Positions 26,875-35,867 of a stretch of 64,000 bases of DNA are shown here, piece after piece. Position numbers and translations under genes: made by a program. Below the pieces are notes generated by a model, which did no database searches, had not been told where the DNA came from, and was given only the letters and a program-made list of their open reading frames with translations. The stretch's first letter is position 1. The number at the start of each line of letters is the position of its first letter. The DNA is from JACVRW01 sp963819635 (GTDB lineage: Bacteria; Actinomycetota; Thermoleophilia; Solirubrobacterales; Thermoleophilaceae): positions 1 through 64,000 of the forward strand of contig CAWFWX010000004.1 in the NCBI GenBank assembly GCA_963819635.1. The letters run 5' to 3'.

Positions 26875-27716
26875 CGCGGGCGCAGCGCCTCCATCACGCG
26901 GCCCGCGGAGTGGGCGCCCATGATCAGGCCCTGCGGGCACGCCCGCCGGACCGTGTGCCAGCCGCAGCCGGCCAGGACGCGCAGCTCGCGGCCGACACCG
27001 GGCGCCTCGCCACGGCGGCGGTCGCTCGAGCGAGCCCCGCGGCCGCGGTGGTAGGCGGCGCGCGCAAGCGGCCCGAGGCGCGAGTCGCCGGCGCTGCGCC
27101 GGTGGTCGAGGCCGGCGTCGGCCAGGTAGACGATCCGCCCGCCGGCCGCGCGGAGCCGCAGGAGCCAGTCCTCCTCGTCGCCGTGCGCGCGGTCGAGGCT
27201 CTCGTCGAACTCGCCGACCCGCTCGACCGCGGAGCGCCGCACCGCGAAGTTCGCGCCCCAGACCATCGGCGCCTCGACGTCCTCGGGGCCGAGGTCGAGC
27301 GTGGTGATCGGCGGGTCCTCGCGTCCGCAGGCGCGCGGCGCGGGGCCCTCGAAGCGCGGCCTGATCGGGCCGCCGAAGGCGTCCGCGTCCGGGTGCCTCT
27401 CGGCCCCCTCCACGAGCGCGTCCAGCCAGCCCGGCGGCACGAACACGTCGTCGTCCACGAACGCGATCAGGTCCGCGCGCGCCTCGCGGATGCCGGTGTT
27501 GCGCGCCGCGTTCAGCGAGCGCCGCTCGCCGTGGCGGATCAGCCGCACGCCGAAGCGCTCCGCGACCTCCGGGGTGGCGTCCGTGGCTCCGTCGTCGACG
27601 ACGAGGAGCTCGTGAGCGGTCCTGGAGCGCTGGCGGCGCAGCGAGTCGAGCGTGACCTCGAGATACGCCGCGCGACCGCGCGTGGGGACCACGACGGTCA
27701 ACGCGGGCGGGTCCAT
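26871..27716 (-). CDS. Glycosyltransferase family 2
   Basis: The product is 281 residues from ATG 27716. It is a classic GT-A inverting enzyme: LTVVVPTRGRAAYLEVTLDS, LLVVDDGATDATPE, the DXD-type FVDDDVFVPPGW and the base-bearing DRAHGDEEDWLLRLRAAGGR. The C-terminal 60 residues are basic and partly hydrophobic, suggesting membrane association. It heads the three-gene GT chain and is divergent from the GT4 at 27742 with only 25 bases between them. Confidence 0.88.
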   Translation of the reverse strand: MDPPALTVVVPTRGRAAYLEVTLDSLRRQRSRTAHELLVVDDGATDATPEVAERFGVRLIRHGERRSLNAARNTGIREARADLIAFVDDDVFVPPGWLDALVEGAERHPDADAFGGPIRPRFEGPAPRACGREDPPITTLDLGPEDVEAPMVWGANFAVRRSAVERVGEFDESLDRAHGDEEDWLLRLRAAGGRIVYLADAGLDHRRSAGDSRLGPLARAAYHRGRGARSSDRRRGEAPGVGRELRVLAGCGWHTVRRACPQGLIMGAHSAGRVMEALRPR

Positions 27717-27741
27717 CGGCTGGATAGCGTAGCCCCGCCGT

Positions 27742-28878
27742 ATGCGCGTCCTCGTCGTCCACAACCGCTACCGCCTCGAGGGAGGCGAGGAGCGCTCGGT
27801 CGAGCTGCAGCTCGCCGCGCTCGATCGGGCCGGCGTAGAGCACGCGCTCCTCGAGCGCAGCTCGGCCGGCGTGTCGCGCCCAGCCGCCGCGCTCGCCCTC
27901 CTCCGCGGCGGCCGCGACGAGAGTGAGGTCGCCGGGGCCGCCCGAGAGCTGGGCGCCGACGTCGTCGCCATGCACAACCCGCTGCCGCTGTTCGGTCCCC
28001 GCGCCCTCGAGTCGGCCCGCGCCACCGGCGCGCCGGTGGTCATGCACCTCCACAACCTCCGCCTCTTCTGCGCGATCGGAGTGGCGGCGCGCGACGGCGG
28101 CCCCTGCTTTCGCTGCCACCACCGCAACACGCTGCCAGGCCTGCTCCTCAACTGCCGCGGCTCGGTGCCCGAGGCGGCCGTGTACGCCGTCGCGCTCGCC
28201 CGCCACCAGCCGGCGGTCTTCGCGAACGTCGACCGCTTCGTGGTCCCTAGCGTGTACGCGGCCGGTCAGTCCGCGCTGCTGGGGGTGCCGGCCGACCGGA
28301 TCGACGTGGTGCCCCACTACCTCCCGGCGGAGGCGTTCGCCGGCCGGAGCCGCGCCGGCGAGGGCGAGTACGCCCTCGTGGCGGGCCGGCTCGCGCCCGA
28401 GAAGGGCATCGACACCGCGATCGAGGCAGCCGCCCTCGCCGACGTGCCGCTGCGGGTGGCGGGTGAGGGTCCGGCGGCGTTCGAGCTCACGGAGCTGGCG
28501 AACGAGATCGGCGCGCCCGTGGACTTCCTCGGCAGGCTCGACCGCGACGGCATGGCGCGCGAGTTCGCGGGCGCGGCGATGCTGCTGATGCCCTCCCGCT
28601 ACCACGAGTTCGCGGGCTACTCGGCGCTCGAGGCGATGGCGGCAGGGGTACCCGTGATCGCCTCGAGGCTTGGCGCGCTCCCCGAGCTCGTCGGCGAGAG
28701 CCGCTGCCTGCCTCCGAACGACCCGCACGCGGTTGCGGCGCGGATGCGAAAGCTCTGGTGCGAGCCCGAACTGCGCCGGAGCGAGGGCGAGGCGCTGATC
28801 GAGCGCGCCCGTGCCGGCCACTCGGAGGAGGCCTACACGGAGCGGCTGCTCGAGAGCTATAGGCGCTCGCGCCAGTAG
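27742..28878 (+). CDS. Glycosyltransferase, GT4 family, with cysteine cluster
   Basis: The product is 378 residues. It starts MRVLVVHNRYRLEGGEERSV, as in many surface-glycan GT4 enzymes. A cysteine cluster, CFRCHHRNTLPGLLLNC, lies at about residues 119-135 and may bind metal. The donor side has VAGRLAPEKGIDTAIEAAAL and the E-x7-E site YHEFAGYSALEAMAAGVPVI. Its 3' end overlaps the convergent GDP-sugar reductase gene by 22 bases. Confidence 0.88.
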   Translation: MRVLVVHNRYRLEGGEERSVELQLAALDRAGVEHALLERSSAGVSRPAAALALLRGGRDESEVAGAARELGADVVAMHNPLPLFGPRALESARATGAPVVMHLHNLRLFCAIGVAARDGGPCFRCHHRNTLPGLLLNCRGSVPEAAVYAVALARHQPAVFANVDRFVVPSVYAAGQSALLGVPADRIDVVPHYLPAEAFAGRSRAGEGEYALVAGRLAPEKGIDTAIEAAALADVPLRVAGEGPAAFELTELANEIGAPVDFLGRLDRDGMAREFAGAAMLLMPSRYHEFAGYSALEAMAAGVPVIASRLGALPELVGESRCLPPNDPHAVAARMRKLWCEPELRRSEGEALIERARAGHSEEAYTERLLESYRRSRQ

Positions 28879-29744
28879 CCGATGGCGTCCGCGACCGTCC
28901 GCTCGAGCGGGATCTCGGGGCGCCAGCCGCACGCCTCGGCGAGCCGCTCCGCGGAGCCGCGCACCTCGGGCACGTCGTGGCTTCGTACGCGGTCGGCGTC
29001 CACCTCGTGCCGCACGTCCACGCGTGCCGCCTGGCCCGCCATCTCCACGAGCGTCCGGACCTTGGTCGCCTCGCCGCTGCACACGTTGTAGACGCCGGCG
29101 GGGAGCGAGCTCGCGCCGACATAGGCGCGCACGGTGTCGCGCACGTCCGTGAAGTCGCGGGCCGAGTCGGGGTTGCCCGTGCGGATGACCACCTCGCCGC
29201 CTCCGCTCGCCTCGGCCTCCGCCACCTGCCTCGCGATCGTGCCCACCACGTACTCGTCCGACTGTCCCGGCCCAGCCTGGTTGAACGCCCTCATCCGCAC
29301 GACGCGAAGCCCGTGGGCGTCGGCGTACTGCCCGGCCAGCAGGTCGCAGGCCGCCTTCGACACGGCGTACGGGTTCTGCGGGCGCAGCCCGGCGTCCTCG
29401 GCCACCGGCAGGCGCTCCGGAGGGCCGTAGATCTCGCTCGAGCTGATGAGTACGACGACGGCATCCGCCGCCTCGTCGCGCACCGCGTTCAGGAGGTTCA
29501 CAGTCATCTCGAGGTTGTCGCGGAGCACCGTCCACGGCTCCTCCCACGAGCGCCCAACCGAGGCGAGCGCGGCCAGGTGGAATACGCGCTCGGGTGCCGC
29601 CGCAGCCACGGCGCCGCGCACCGCCTCGGCGTCGAGGAGGTCGAGCTCCGCGCGCGACGGCGCCACGGCCCCGTCCAGGAGCGCCACGAGATGGCGACCC
29701 GCGAACCCGCCTCCACCGGTGACGAACGCGCCGGCCGCCGCCAC
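28857..29744 (-). CDS. GDP-4-keto-6-deoxymannose reductase-like SDR
   Basis: This is a 295-residue extended SDR. The NAD(P) motif is FVTGGGGFAGRHLV, with VFHLAALASVGRSW, LISSSEIYGP and the catalytic NPYAVSKAACDLL (Tyr-x3-Lys). The sequence RMRAFNQAGPGQSDEYVV and the position 2 bases after the GDP-mannose dehydratase stop fit an Rmd enzyme making GDP-D-rhamnose. GDP-fucose or another 4-keto sugar fate cannot be excluded. It is the last gene of the 33.8-28.9 kb minus-strand run. Confidence 0.8.
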   Translation of the reverse strand: MAAAGAFVTGGGGFAGRHLVALLDGAVAPSRAELDLLDAEAVRGAVAAAAPERVFHLAALASVGRSWEEPWTVLRDNLEMTVNLLNAVRDEAADAVVVLISSSEIYGPPERLPVAEDAGLRPQNPYAVSKAACDLLAGQYADAHGLRVVRMRAFNQAGPGQSDEYVVGTIARQVAEAEASGGGEVVIRTGNPDSARDFTDVRDTVRAYVGASSLPAGVYNVCSGEATKVRTLVEMAGQAARVDVRHEVDADRVRSHDVPEVRGSAERLAEACGWRPEIPLERTVADAIGYWRERL

Positions 29745-29746
29745 CT

Positions 29747-30736
29747 TCAGCCGGCTTGCTTCTGCGGCACGCCCCGCTCGAGCAGCTCGAGGTCGGAGTC
29801 GACCATGCGCTGGATCATCTCGTCGAAGCTCGTGCGGGGCGTCCAGCCGAGCTTCTCGCGCGCCTTCGAGGCGTCGCCCACGAGGTGCTCGACCTCGGCC
29901 GGGCGGAGGAAGCGCTCGTCGATCCGGACGTGGTCGGACACCTCGAGCCCCGCATGCGCGAAGGCCACCTCCACGAGCCGGCGCACGCTGTGCACCTCGC
30001 CCGTGGCGATCACGAAGTCATCGGGCTCGTCCTGCTGGAGCATCAGCCACATCGCCTCCACGTAGTCCTTCGCGTAGCCCCAGTCACGCTCGGCGTCGAG
30101 GTTTCCGAGTGCGATCTCCTGCTGGAGCCCGAGCTTGATGGCGGCGGCGCCGTGGGTGACCTTGCGCGTGACGAACTCGAGCCCGCGGCGCTCGCTTTCG
30201 TGGTTGAAGAGGATCCCCGACGCCGCGAAGAGGCCGTAGCTCTCGCGGTAGTTGACCGTGATGAAGTGGCCGTAGCACTTCGCCACGCCGTAGGGCGAGC
30301 GCGGGTAGAAGGGGGTGCTCTCCTTCTGCGGGACCTCCAGCACCTTGCCGAACATCTCCGAAGACGAGGCCTGGTAGAAGCGCGCCTCGGGCGCGACCTC
30401 GCGCATCGCCTCGAGGATGCGCGTCACGCCCACCGCGGTGAACTCGGTCGTCAGCACGGGCTGCGACCACGAGGCCGCCACGAACGACATCGCCGCCAGG
30501 TTGTAGATCTCGTCCGGCTCGGACTCGCGCAGCACGTCCACCAGGGAGCGCTGGTCGAGCAGGTCGCCGGTGTGGAGCACCACGTCGTCGCGGAAGCCGG
30601 ACAGCCGCTGGAAGGTCTCCGTCGAGGAGCGGCGGACCATGCCGTGCACCTCGTAGCCCTTCTCGAGCAGGAACTCGGCGAGGTAGGACCCGTCCTGGCC
30701 TGTGATGCCTGTGATGAGCGCGCGCCGCGGGGCCAT
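29747..30736 (-). CDS. gmd: GDP-mannose 4,6-dehydratase
   Basis: The product is 329 residues. It converts GDP-D-mannose to GDP-4-keto-6-deoxy-D-mannose. Characteristic sequences are ALITGITGQDGSYLAEFLLE, VRRSSTETFQRL, FYQASSSEMFG, the catalytic FYPRSPYGVAKCYGHF, GILFNHESERRGLEFVTRKV and ERDWGYAKDYVEAMWLM, a full set for Gmd. The start overlaps the preceding stop as TGATG. Together with the reductase after it, it supplies a GDP-6-deoxyhexose. Confidence 0.95.
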   Translation of the reverse strand: MAPRRALITGITGQDGSYLAEFLLEKGYEVHGMVRRSSTETFQRLSGFRDDVVLHTGDLLDQRSLVDVLRESEPDEIYNLAAMSFVAASWSQPVLTTEFTAVGVTRILEAMREVAPEARFYQASSSEMFGKVLEVPQKESTPFYPRSPYGVAKCYGHFITVNYRESYGLFAASGILFNHESERRGLEFVTRKVTHGAAAIKLGLQQEIALGNLDAERDWGYAKDYVEAMWLMLQQDEPDDFVIATGEVHSVRRLVEVAFAHAGLEVSDHVRIDERFLRPAEVEHLVGDASKAREKLGWTPRTSFDEMIQRMVDSDLELLERGVPQKQAG

Positions 30737-31701
30737 CAGCGGGCCACCTCCTGCTGCTCGCGCAGCCAGCGCACCGTGTCGGCGATCCCCGTCTCGACGT
30801 CGATCCCGGCGCGCCAGCCCAGCATCCGCGCGGCCTTCTCGACGCTCGGCCAGCGGCGCTGCACGTCGACCTCGAAGCTCGGCAGGTGGCGGAGCTCGAA
30901 GTCGGCCGGGTCGCGTCCGCAGGCCTCCCAGACGATGCGAGCGATCTCGGCGACCGTCCGCTCGTCGGCGGCGGAGATGTTGAAGTCCTCGTCCACGGCG
31001 GCCGGGTGAGCCAGCGCCGTGACGATCCCGTTTGCGATGTCGTCCACGTGCGTGAGCGTACGGGTTTGCTCGCCGGAGCCGAAGATCTCCAGCGGCCGCT
31101 GCCCCGACAGCACCTTGCGGATCAGGTCGGGGACCGCGTGCGCGATTCCCGGCTCGGCGTCCGGCAGCTCGCCGGGCCCGTAGGCGTTGAAGGGCCGGCA
31201 GATCGTGTAGGGCAGGCCGTGCTCGTCGTGGAGGGCCCGGCAGTAGACCTCGCCGGCCAGTTTCGAGAACCCGTACGCCGAGTGGGGAGCGGGGCAGTCG
31301 CGCAGGTGCTCCTCGGGCGTCGGGAAGACGGTCGCCCGCTCGAACACCATCGAGGACGAGACGTAGAGCAGGCGCTCCACCTCCTCCTCGAGCGCGGCGC
31401 GGAAGACGGCGTTGTAGAGGCCGTTGTTCACCTCGAGCAGCGTGTGCGGCAGCCGGTGGAAGTTCGCGATGCCACCGACGATCGCGGCGAGGTGGATCAC
31501 GTGCGAGCAGCCCGAGGCGGCCGCGCGCGCCTCGTCGAGCGAGCGCAGGTCACCGCGGTGCACCTCGCAGCTCGAGCTCATCCACTCCGGTGCATCGCGC
31601 TGGTCGGAGACGCGGACGTCCCAGTCGCCGTCGCGCAGCAGGCGCCTGACGACCGCCGCGCCGATCGTGCCGGCGCCGCCCGTTACGAGGACGCGGCTCA
31701 C
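30736..31701 (-). CDS. NAD-dependent epimerase/dehydratase (extended SDR)
   Basis: The product is 321 residues from GTG 31701. The cofactor site is RVLVTGGAGTIGAAVVRRLL; CSHVIHLAAIVGGIANFHRL and LLYVSSSMVF precede the catalytic HSAYGFSKLAGEVYC. ICRPFNAYGPGE and RTLTHVDDIANGIV are typical of UDP- or GDP-sugar epimerases. The IVGGIANFHRLP stretch recalls GDP-fucose synthase and GDP-mannose 3,5-epimerase relatives, so a GDP-sugar substrate is plausible next to Gmd. Exact activity unresolved. Confidence 0.8.
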   Translation of the reverse strand: MSRVLVTGGAGTIGAAVVRRLLRDGDWDVRVSDQRDAPEWMSSSCEVHRGDLRSLDEARAAASGCSHVIHLAAIVGGIANFHRLPHTLLEVNNGLYNAVFRAALEEEVERLLYVSSSMVFERATVFPTPEEHLRDCPAPHSAYGFSKLAGEVYCRALHDEHGLPYTICRPFNAYGPGELPDAEPGIAHAVPDLIRKVLSGQRPLEIFGSGEQTRTLTHVDDIANGIVTALAHPAAVDEDFNISAADERTVAEIARIVWEACGRDPADFELRHLPSFEVDVQRRWPSVEKAARMLGWRAGIDVETGIADTVRWLREQQEVAR

Positions 31702-32933
31702 TCCGCGGGAACTCGCGCGTGTACGACGTCGAAGACGGCGCCCGTGCCCGTGACGTTCCACGGGTCGACCAGCAGGGTCCCCTCGGGCAGGCGCTCGAGC
31801 AGGTCCTCGAACTCGGAGTGGTTCGTGGCCACGATGACCGCGTCGGCTCCCTCGAGCGCGGACTCGAGCGGCTCCGACTCGGCGGGCACGTGCGGGTCGT
31901 GGCGCGCGACGTGCGCCAGCTCGCGCTCGAGCATCCGCACGAGCTTGTAGGCGAGCGAGTCGCGCGTGTCGTCGGAGTCGCGCTTGAAGCTGAGCCCCAG
32001 CACCGCCACCTTCAGGTCGCGCAGCGAGCCGCCCAGCCGCGACTTCAGCCCCTTGACGATGAACAGCGGCACGGTCTCGTGGACGCGCGAGACGGCCAGC
32101 AGCATCCCTGGCGCGCTCGAGCGCTCCTCGGAGAAGGTGAAGTCCTTGCGCAGGCAGGCTCCGGCGGTGAGGCCCGGCACGGCCATCCCGCCGCGCGGGT
32201 AGTCGCGGTTGATCAGGTCGATCACCTCGAACACGTTGGCGCCGTACTGCTCGCTCTCCATCATCAGCAGGTTCGGGAGCGCGAACTGGGTGTAGCGCAG
32301 GATGTTGGTCCAGATCTTCGCCAGCTCCGCCTGCACGGGCGTCGTCTGCGCGATCTCCGTGCCGAACACCTCGAACAGCTCGGCCGCCTTCGAGCCCGAG
32401 CTCTCGCCGACCCCGCCGATGATGCACGGCAGCGTCGCGATCTCCTCCAGGAAGTGGTTCTCGGCGATCCGCTCCGGCACGTGCGAGACGAACAGGTCCT
32501 CCCCCACGCGGAAGCCGCGCCGCTGCTCGATGTAGCCGGCGACCCACTCGGTCGTGCCGGGCGCGACGGTCGAGCGGAGGATGAGCGAGTGGCCCTCGCG
32601 CAGGACCGGCAGCAGGTCGTCCACGACGCCGCGGACGTGCGAGATGTCGATCTCGATGTGCACGTGCGAGGGCGTGTGGAGAGTGAGGACGATGTGGTCC
32701 GCGCTCGCGGCGTCCTGAACCGCGCGCGTCAGCTCGAGCCGGTCGCTCGCGACCACGCGCTCGAGCAGCTCCTGCGTGCCGGTCTCCGAGAACGGCATCT
32801 GTCCCGCCGCGAGCTGATCGAGCACCGTCTGCTGGCGTTCCACGCCGATCGTGCGCAGGCCGCGCTCGGCGAACGACAGCGCGAGTGGCAGGCCGACACG
32901 GCCGAGGCCGATGACGGCAACGCTCGCTTCCAT
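31698..32933 (-). CDS. Nucleotide-sugar dehydrogenase (UDP-ManNAc / UDP-glucose dehydrogenase family)
   Basis: The product is 411 residues. It oxidises a UDP-sugar C6 to the uronate using 2 NAD+. The Rossmann site is VAVIGLGRVGLPLALSFAER, followed by LRSTVAPGTTEW, SHVPERIAENHFLEEI and the catalytic cysteine in GLTAGACLRKDFTF; the C-terminal domain has VAVLGLSFKRDSDDTRDS. The ERIAEN segment and a WecB gene in the same locus favour the WecC-type UDP-ManNAcA branch. Its stop overlaps the next start (GTGA). Confidence 0.88.
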   Translation of the reverse strand: MEASVAVIGLGRVGLPLALSFAERGLRTIGVERQQTVLDQLAAGQMPFSETGTQELLERVVASDRLELTRAVQDAASADHIVLTLHTPSHVHIEIDISHVRGVVDDLLPVLREGHSLILRSTVAPGTTEWVAGYIEQRRGFRVGEDLFVSHVPERIAENHFLEEIATLPCIIGGVGESSGSKAAELFEVFGTEIAQTTPVQAELAKIWTNILRYTQFALPNLLMMESEQYGANVFEVIDLINRDYPRGGMAVPGLTAGACLRKDFTFSEERSSAPGMLLAVSRVHETVPLFIVKGLKSRLGGSLRDLKVAVLGLSFKRDSDDTRDSLAYKLVRMLERELAHVARHDPHVPAESEPLESALEGADAVIVATNHSEFEDLLERLPEGTLLVDPWNVTGTGAVFDVVHARVPAE

Positions 32934-32943
32934 GCGACGCAGT

Positions 32944-33756
32944 CTACGTGCGCCGGCTCAGGTACTGGCGGGCAAACGCCAGCACGAAGCGCGGGTTGAA
33001 GTAGAGGTAGCGCGGGAGCAGGCGGCGGGGTTCCTGGGCGATCCGGTAGATCCACTCGAGCCCGCGCTGCTGCATCCAGGAGGGCGCCTGAGATATGCGG
33101 CCGGCGTGGAAGTCGAAGGCGGCGCCCACCGCGCACATCACGGGGACGTCGAGCCGCTCCCGCATGCGAGCCATCCACTTCTCCTGCTTCGGCACTCCGA
33201 TTCCCACCCAGAGGACGTCCGGCTTTGCGCTGTTGATCTGGTCGACGAGCGCGTCCTCCTCCTCTTCGGTCATCGGCCGGAAGGGGGGCGAGTAGCCGCC
33301 GACGATGTTGATGCCCGGGTGGCGCCGGCGCAGGTTCAGGGCGAGCTGCACGAGCGAGCCCTGGTCACGTCCGCCGTAGAGCCAGACCCGGTGCCCGCGA
33401 TCGGCGCAGCGGTCCGAGTAGCGCAGCATGAGCTCCGGGCCATACACGCGGTCCGAGAGGTTCGCGCCCAGCATGTTTGCTGCCCACACGACCGGCATCC
33501 CGTCCGGCAGCACGAGCGACGCGCCCCGCAGCGCGTCTGCCATCTCCGGATCGTCGAGGCCGAGAGTGAGCGCGTGTACCGCGACGGCGCAGACGTAGCC
33601 GCGCTCGCGGCTCACGACCATGTCGTCCATCGCGTCGATGGCGCCTCGGTAATCCGTCATCGTGACGGGGACGCCGAGGATCTTGCGCGTCGGTATCTCT
33701 GGGGCGACAGCTGGCGCGCTGGCTGCCGCCGGTGCCTGCGGCTGTGGCCGGGTCAT
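32944..33756 (-). CDS. WecG/TagA/CpsF family glycosyltransferase
   Basis: The product is 270 residues from ATG 33756, with a Pro/Ala-rich N-terminus. Family landmarks are ILGVPVTMTDYRGAIDAM, ASLVLPDGMPVVWAANMLG, RVWLYGGRDQGSLVQLALNL, and PDVLWVGIGVPKQEKWMARM, then CAVGAAFDFHAGRISQAPSW. These enzymes add ManNAc or ManNAcA to a lipid-linked GlcNAc. It is the first gene of the run with the UDP-sugar dehydrogenase, 10 bases upstream of it, which supports a ManNAc-derived donor. Confidence 0.92.
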   Translation of the reverse strand: MTRPQPQAPAAASAPAVAPEIPTRKILGVPVTMTDYRGAIDAMDDMVVSRERGYVCAVAVHALTLGLDDPEMADALRGASLVLPDGMPVVWAANMLGANLSDRVYGPELMLRYSDRCADRGHRVWLYGGRDQGSLVQLALNLRRRHPGINIVGGYSPPFRPMTEEEEDALVDQINSAKPDVLWVGIGVPKQEKWMARMRERLDVPVMCAVGAAFDFHAGRISQAPSWMQQRGLEWIYRIAQEPRRLLPRYLYFNPRFVLAFARQYLSRRT

Positions 33757-33806
33757 GGGGCGGTCGGGAAGTGTAACCCCGGCGCCGCCCGGCCGATGCG
33801 GTCCGT

Positions 33807-35321
33807 ATGGTGGCGCCCATGCGTGGCCCAGGCGAGGCGCGGTTGCTCGCGTCCGGCGCGCTCCTCCAGCAGCTCGCACAGGCGTCCGGCCTGGTTGCGC
33901 TGCTCGTTATCGTCACCTTGCTCGCGCGCGACCTGACCGTGGCTCAGCTCGGCGCCTACGGGCTCGTGGCCTCGCTGGCCGGCTACCTCCTGGTGCTGCG
34001 CAACAGCGTCGCGAGCGCCGCCGTGCGCGCGATGGCCGCCGCGACGGACCCGGAGGAGCGCGCGAGCGTGTTCGTCGTGGCACAGCGGCTCTATGCACTC
34101 GTGGGGGCGGTGACGGGCGTCCTGATCGCCGTGGTGGCGCTGGTGCTCGCGGCGACGGTGCTGGACGGCGGGCTGGCACGCGACGCGAGGGTGGGAGGCG
34201 TCGGCCTCGGCGCCGTCAGCGCCGTCGGCATAGCCGCGAGCATCCAGCTCGACCGCCTGCGCGCGGAGCGGATGTTCCCGACCGCGGCCGGCGCGGAGAT
34301 CGCGGCGGTGGCGCTCTACCTCGTCCTGATGGTCACGCTGATCGTCACCGACGCGGACCTGGCCCTGATCATCGCCCTGAGCGGCGCGCTGCCGCTGCTC
34401 AGCGGCGTCATCTGCGCCGTGCTCGTGCGCCGCGCCGGGCTCTGGGTGAGCGGGCCGCGCGTCCGCGAGCCGCGCCACACCCGGGCGATCGTGCCCACCG
34501 CCGGCTGGCTGCTGGTGATCGAGCTGTCGAACCTCGCGATGTACGCGTCGGGGCGGATCGTGCTGGGCGCCGTGAAGGGCCCTCGCGCCGTGGGCCTCTA
34601 CGAGGGTCCCGTGCGCGCGCACAACCTGCTCTACGCGCTGGGCGGGGCGCTGGCGGTGCCGACGGTGCCCACGGCCTCGCGCTACCTGGCGGAGGGAGAC
34701 GACCGCCGCCTTCGCGAGCTCGCCGTGCGCGGCAGCCGCTACACGCTCGCGCTCTTCGTCCCGCTCTGCGTGACGCTCATGGCGCTCGCCGAGCCGATCA
34801 TCCAGGTCTGGCTGGGCGACCGCTACACGGACGGCTGGCCCGCGCTGACGATCCTCGTCTCCTACTGGCTCCTGTACGGCGCGCTGATCGTGACGCCCGG
34901 CTTCCTGGTGGGCGCGGGGGAGGCGCGGGCGGCGGGCCGTACGCTCGCGTGCGCCGCCGCGCTCAACCTCGTCCTCGCCGTCGCCCTCACCCCGGAGCTG
35001 GGCGTGAAGGGTCCCGCGGTGGCGACCGCGGGCGCGCTCTTCGTCGTGTTCCCCCTGCTGCTCCGGGTGGGCCTGCGCGCCGGGGGAATCGAGCTCTCCG
35101 AGCTCGTCCGCCGGGCCGCGGCGCCCGCCTACCTCCCGGGCGCGGTGCTCGCGGGCGTGCTCGTCGGGGTCAGGCTCGGGCTCGAGCCCGACACGCTTCC
35201 GGCGGTGGCCCTGGTCGCGGTCGCGGGGGTGCTCGCCTACTGGACGGCCTACTACGCGCTCGTGCTCGACCCGGCCGAGCGCGATCTGGTCCGCGGCCTG
35301 TTAGGGGGTCAGACCCCTTGA
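33807..35321 (+). CDS. Polysaccharide flippase, Wzx/MATE-like
   Basis: The product is 504 residues with about 12-14 membrane helices, starting from ALLQQLAQASGLVALLVIVT. The layout matches polysaccharide_synt / MurJ-like exporters that flip lipid-linked repeat units to the outer face; YEGPVRAHNLLYALGGALAV and YTDGWPALTILVSYWLLYGA are typical of the second half. The final GGQTP is encoded by the first copy of a palindromic repeat that also supplies the stop codon. Divergent from the WecG gene with a 50-base gap. Confidence 0.88.
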   Translation: MVAPMRGPGEARLLASGALLQQLAQASGLVALLVIVTLLARDLTVAQLGAYGLVASLAGYLLVLRNSVASAAVRAMAAATDPEERASVFVVAQRLYALVGAVTGVLIAVVALVLAATVLDGGLARDARVGGVGLGAVSAVGIAASIQLDRLRAERMFPTAAGAEIAAVALYLVLMVTLIVTDADLALIIALSGALPLLSGVICAVLVRRAGLWVSGPRVREPRHTRAIVPTAGWLLVIELSNLAMYASGRIVLGAVKGPRAVGLYEGPVRAHNLLYALGGALAVPTVPTASRYLAEGDDRRLRELAVRGSRYTLALFVPLCVTLMALAEPIIQVWLGDRYTDGWPALTILVSYWLLYGALIVTPGFLVGAGEARAAGRTLACAAALNLVLAVALTPELGVKGPAVATAGALFVVFPLLLRVGLRAGGIELSELVRRAAAPAYLPGAVLAGVLVGVRLGLEPDTLPAVALVAVAGVLAYWTAYYALVLDPAERDLVRGLLGGQTP

Positions 35322-35867
35322 GTGCGAGCTTGTCAAGGGGTCAGACCCCAGCTCGCTCAGCAGCGGCGCCTGCCGGTCGCGCTCGGATGTGATGACCTCG
35401 ATCGCCGGCCAGTCGATCCCCACCTCGGGGTCGTCGAAGCGGAAGCCGGCCTCGCGCTCCGGTTCGTAGTAGGCCGAGCAGCGGTAGATCACGTCGGCGA
35501 CGTCGGAGAGCACGCAGAAGCCGTGTGCGAAGCCGTCCGGGCAGTAGAGCTGGTGGTGCTGCTCGTCGTCGAGCTCGAAGCCCTCCCAGCGGCCGAACGC
35601 GGGCGATCCCGGCCGGATGTCCACGACGACGTCGAAGATGCGGCCGCGCGCGCAGCGCAGGAGCTTCGCCATCCCCGGCTGGAAGTGCATCCCGCGGAGT
35701 ACGCCGCGGGCGGAGCGCGAGTGGTTGTCCTGCACCCACTCGTGGTGGATCCCGAGCTCGGCAAGCGTCCCCGCGCGAAACGTCTCCAGGAAGAAGCCGC
35801 GCTCGTCGCCGTGCACGTCCGGCTCGAGCAGGATCGGGCCGTCCAGGTTCGTCTCCAAGCGCCGCAT
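35301..35867 (-). CDS. rfbC: dTDP-4-dehydrorhamnose 3,5-epimerase
   Basis: The cupin-fold epimerase RmlC/RfbC acts in dTDP-L-rhamnose synthesis. It has the family sequences HGDERGFFLETF, WVQDNHSRSARGVLRGMHFQ with the catalytic histidine, RIFDVVVDIRPGSPAFG and YCPDGFAHGFCVLSDVADVI. Its natural end is near LLSELG; the last residues (through RGLTP) are read from the palindromic repeat. The start ATG 35867 overlaps the LhgO stop (TGATG). The partner genes rfbA, rfbB and rfbD are not in this window. Confidence 0.92.
   Translation of the reverse strand: MRRLETNLDGPILLEPDVHGDERGFFLETFRAGTLAELGIHHEWVQDNHSRSARGVLRGMHFQPGMAKLLRCARGRIFDVVVDIRPGSPAFGRWEGFELDDEQHHQLYCPDGFAHGFCVLSDVADVIYRCSAYYEPEREAGFRFDDPEVGIDWPAIEVITSERDRQAPLLSELGSDPLTSSHSRGLTP
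35305..35349. repeat. Paired GGGGTCAGACCCC palindromes (REP-like element)
   Basis: The 13-base palindrome GGGGTCAGACCCC occurs at 35305-35317 and 35337-35349. With their flanks the copies form a 17-base inverted repeat (35305-35321 against 35333-35349, central mismatch only) around an 11-base loop. The pair lies exactly where the convergent flippase and RmlC genes end and encodes both C-termini. It can act as a bidirectional terminator. Short repeats of this sequence are known to be scattered in many environmental bacterial genomes; only this pair was seen here. Confidence 0.75.

Noticed and set aside
26014..29547. Single open frame of 1177 codons on the minus strand
   Set aside because: Only its last part (26014-26874) is a real GT2 gene. 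The rest is antisense or out-of-frame to other recognisable genes and is low-complexity Arg/Gly/Pro sequence typical of high-GC shadow frames.
35305..35349. CRISPR repeats
   Set aside because: Only two copies of a 13-base palindrome with a 19-base gap and no cas genes; better explained as a REP-like pair.
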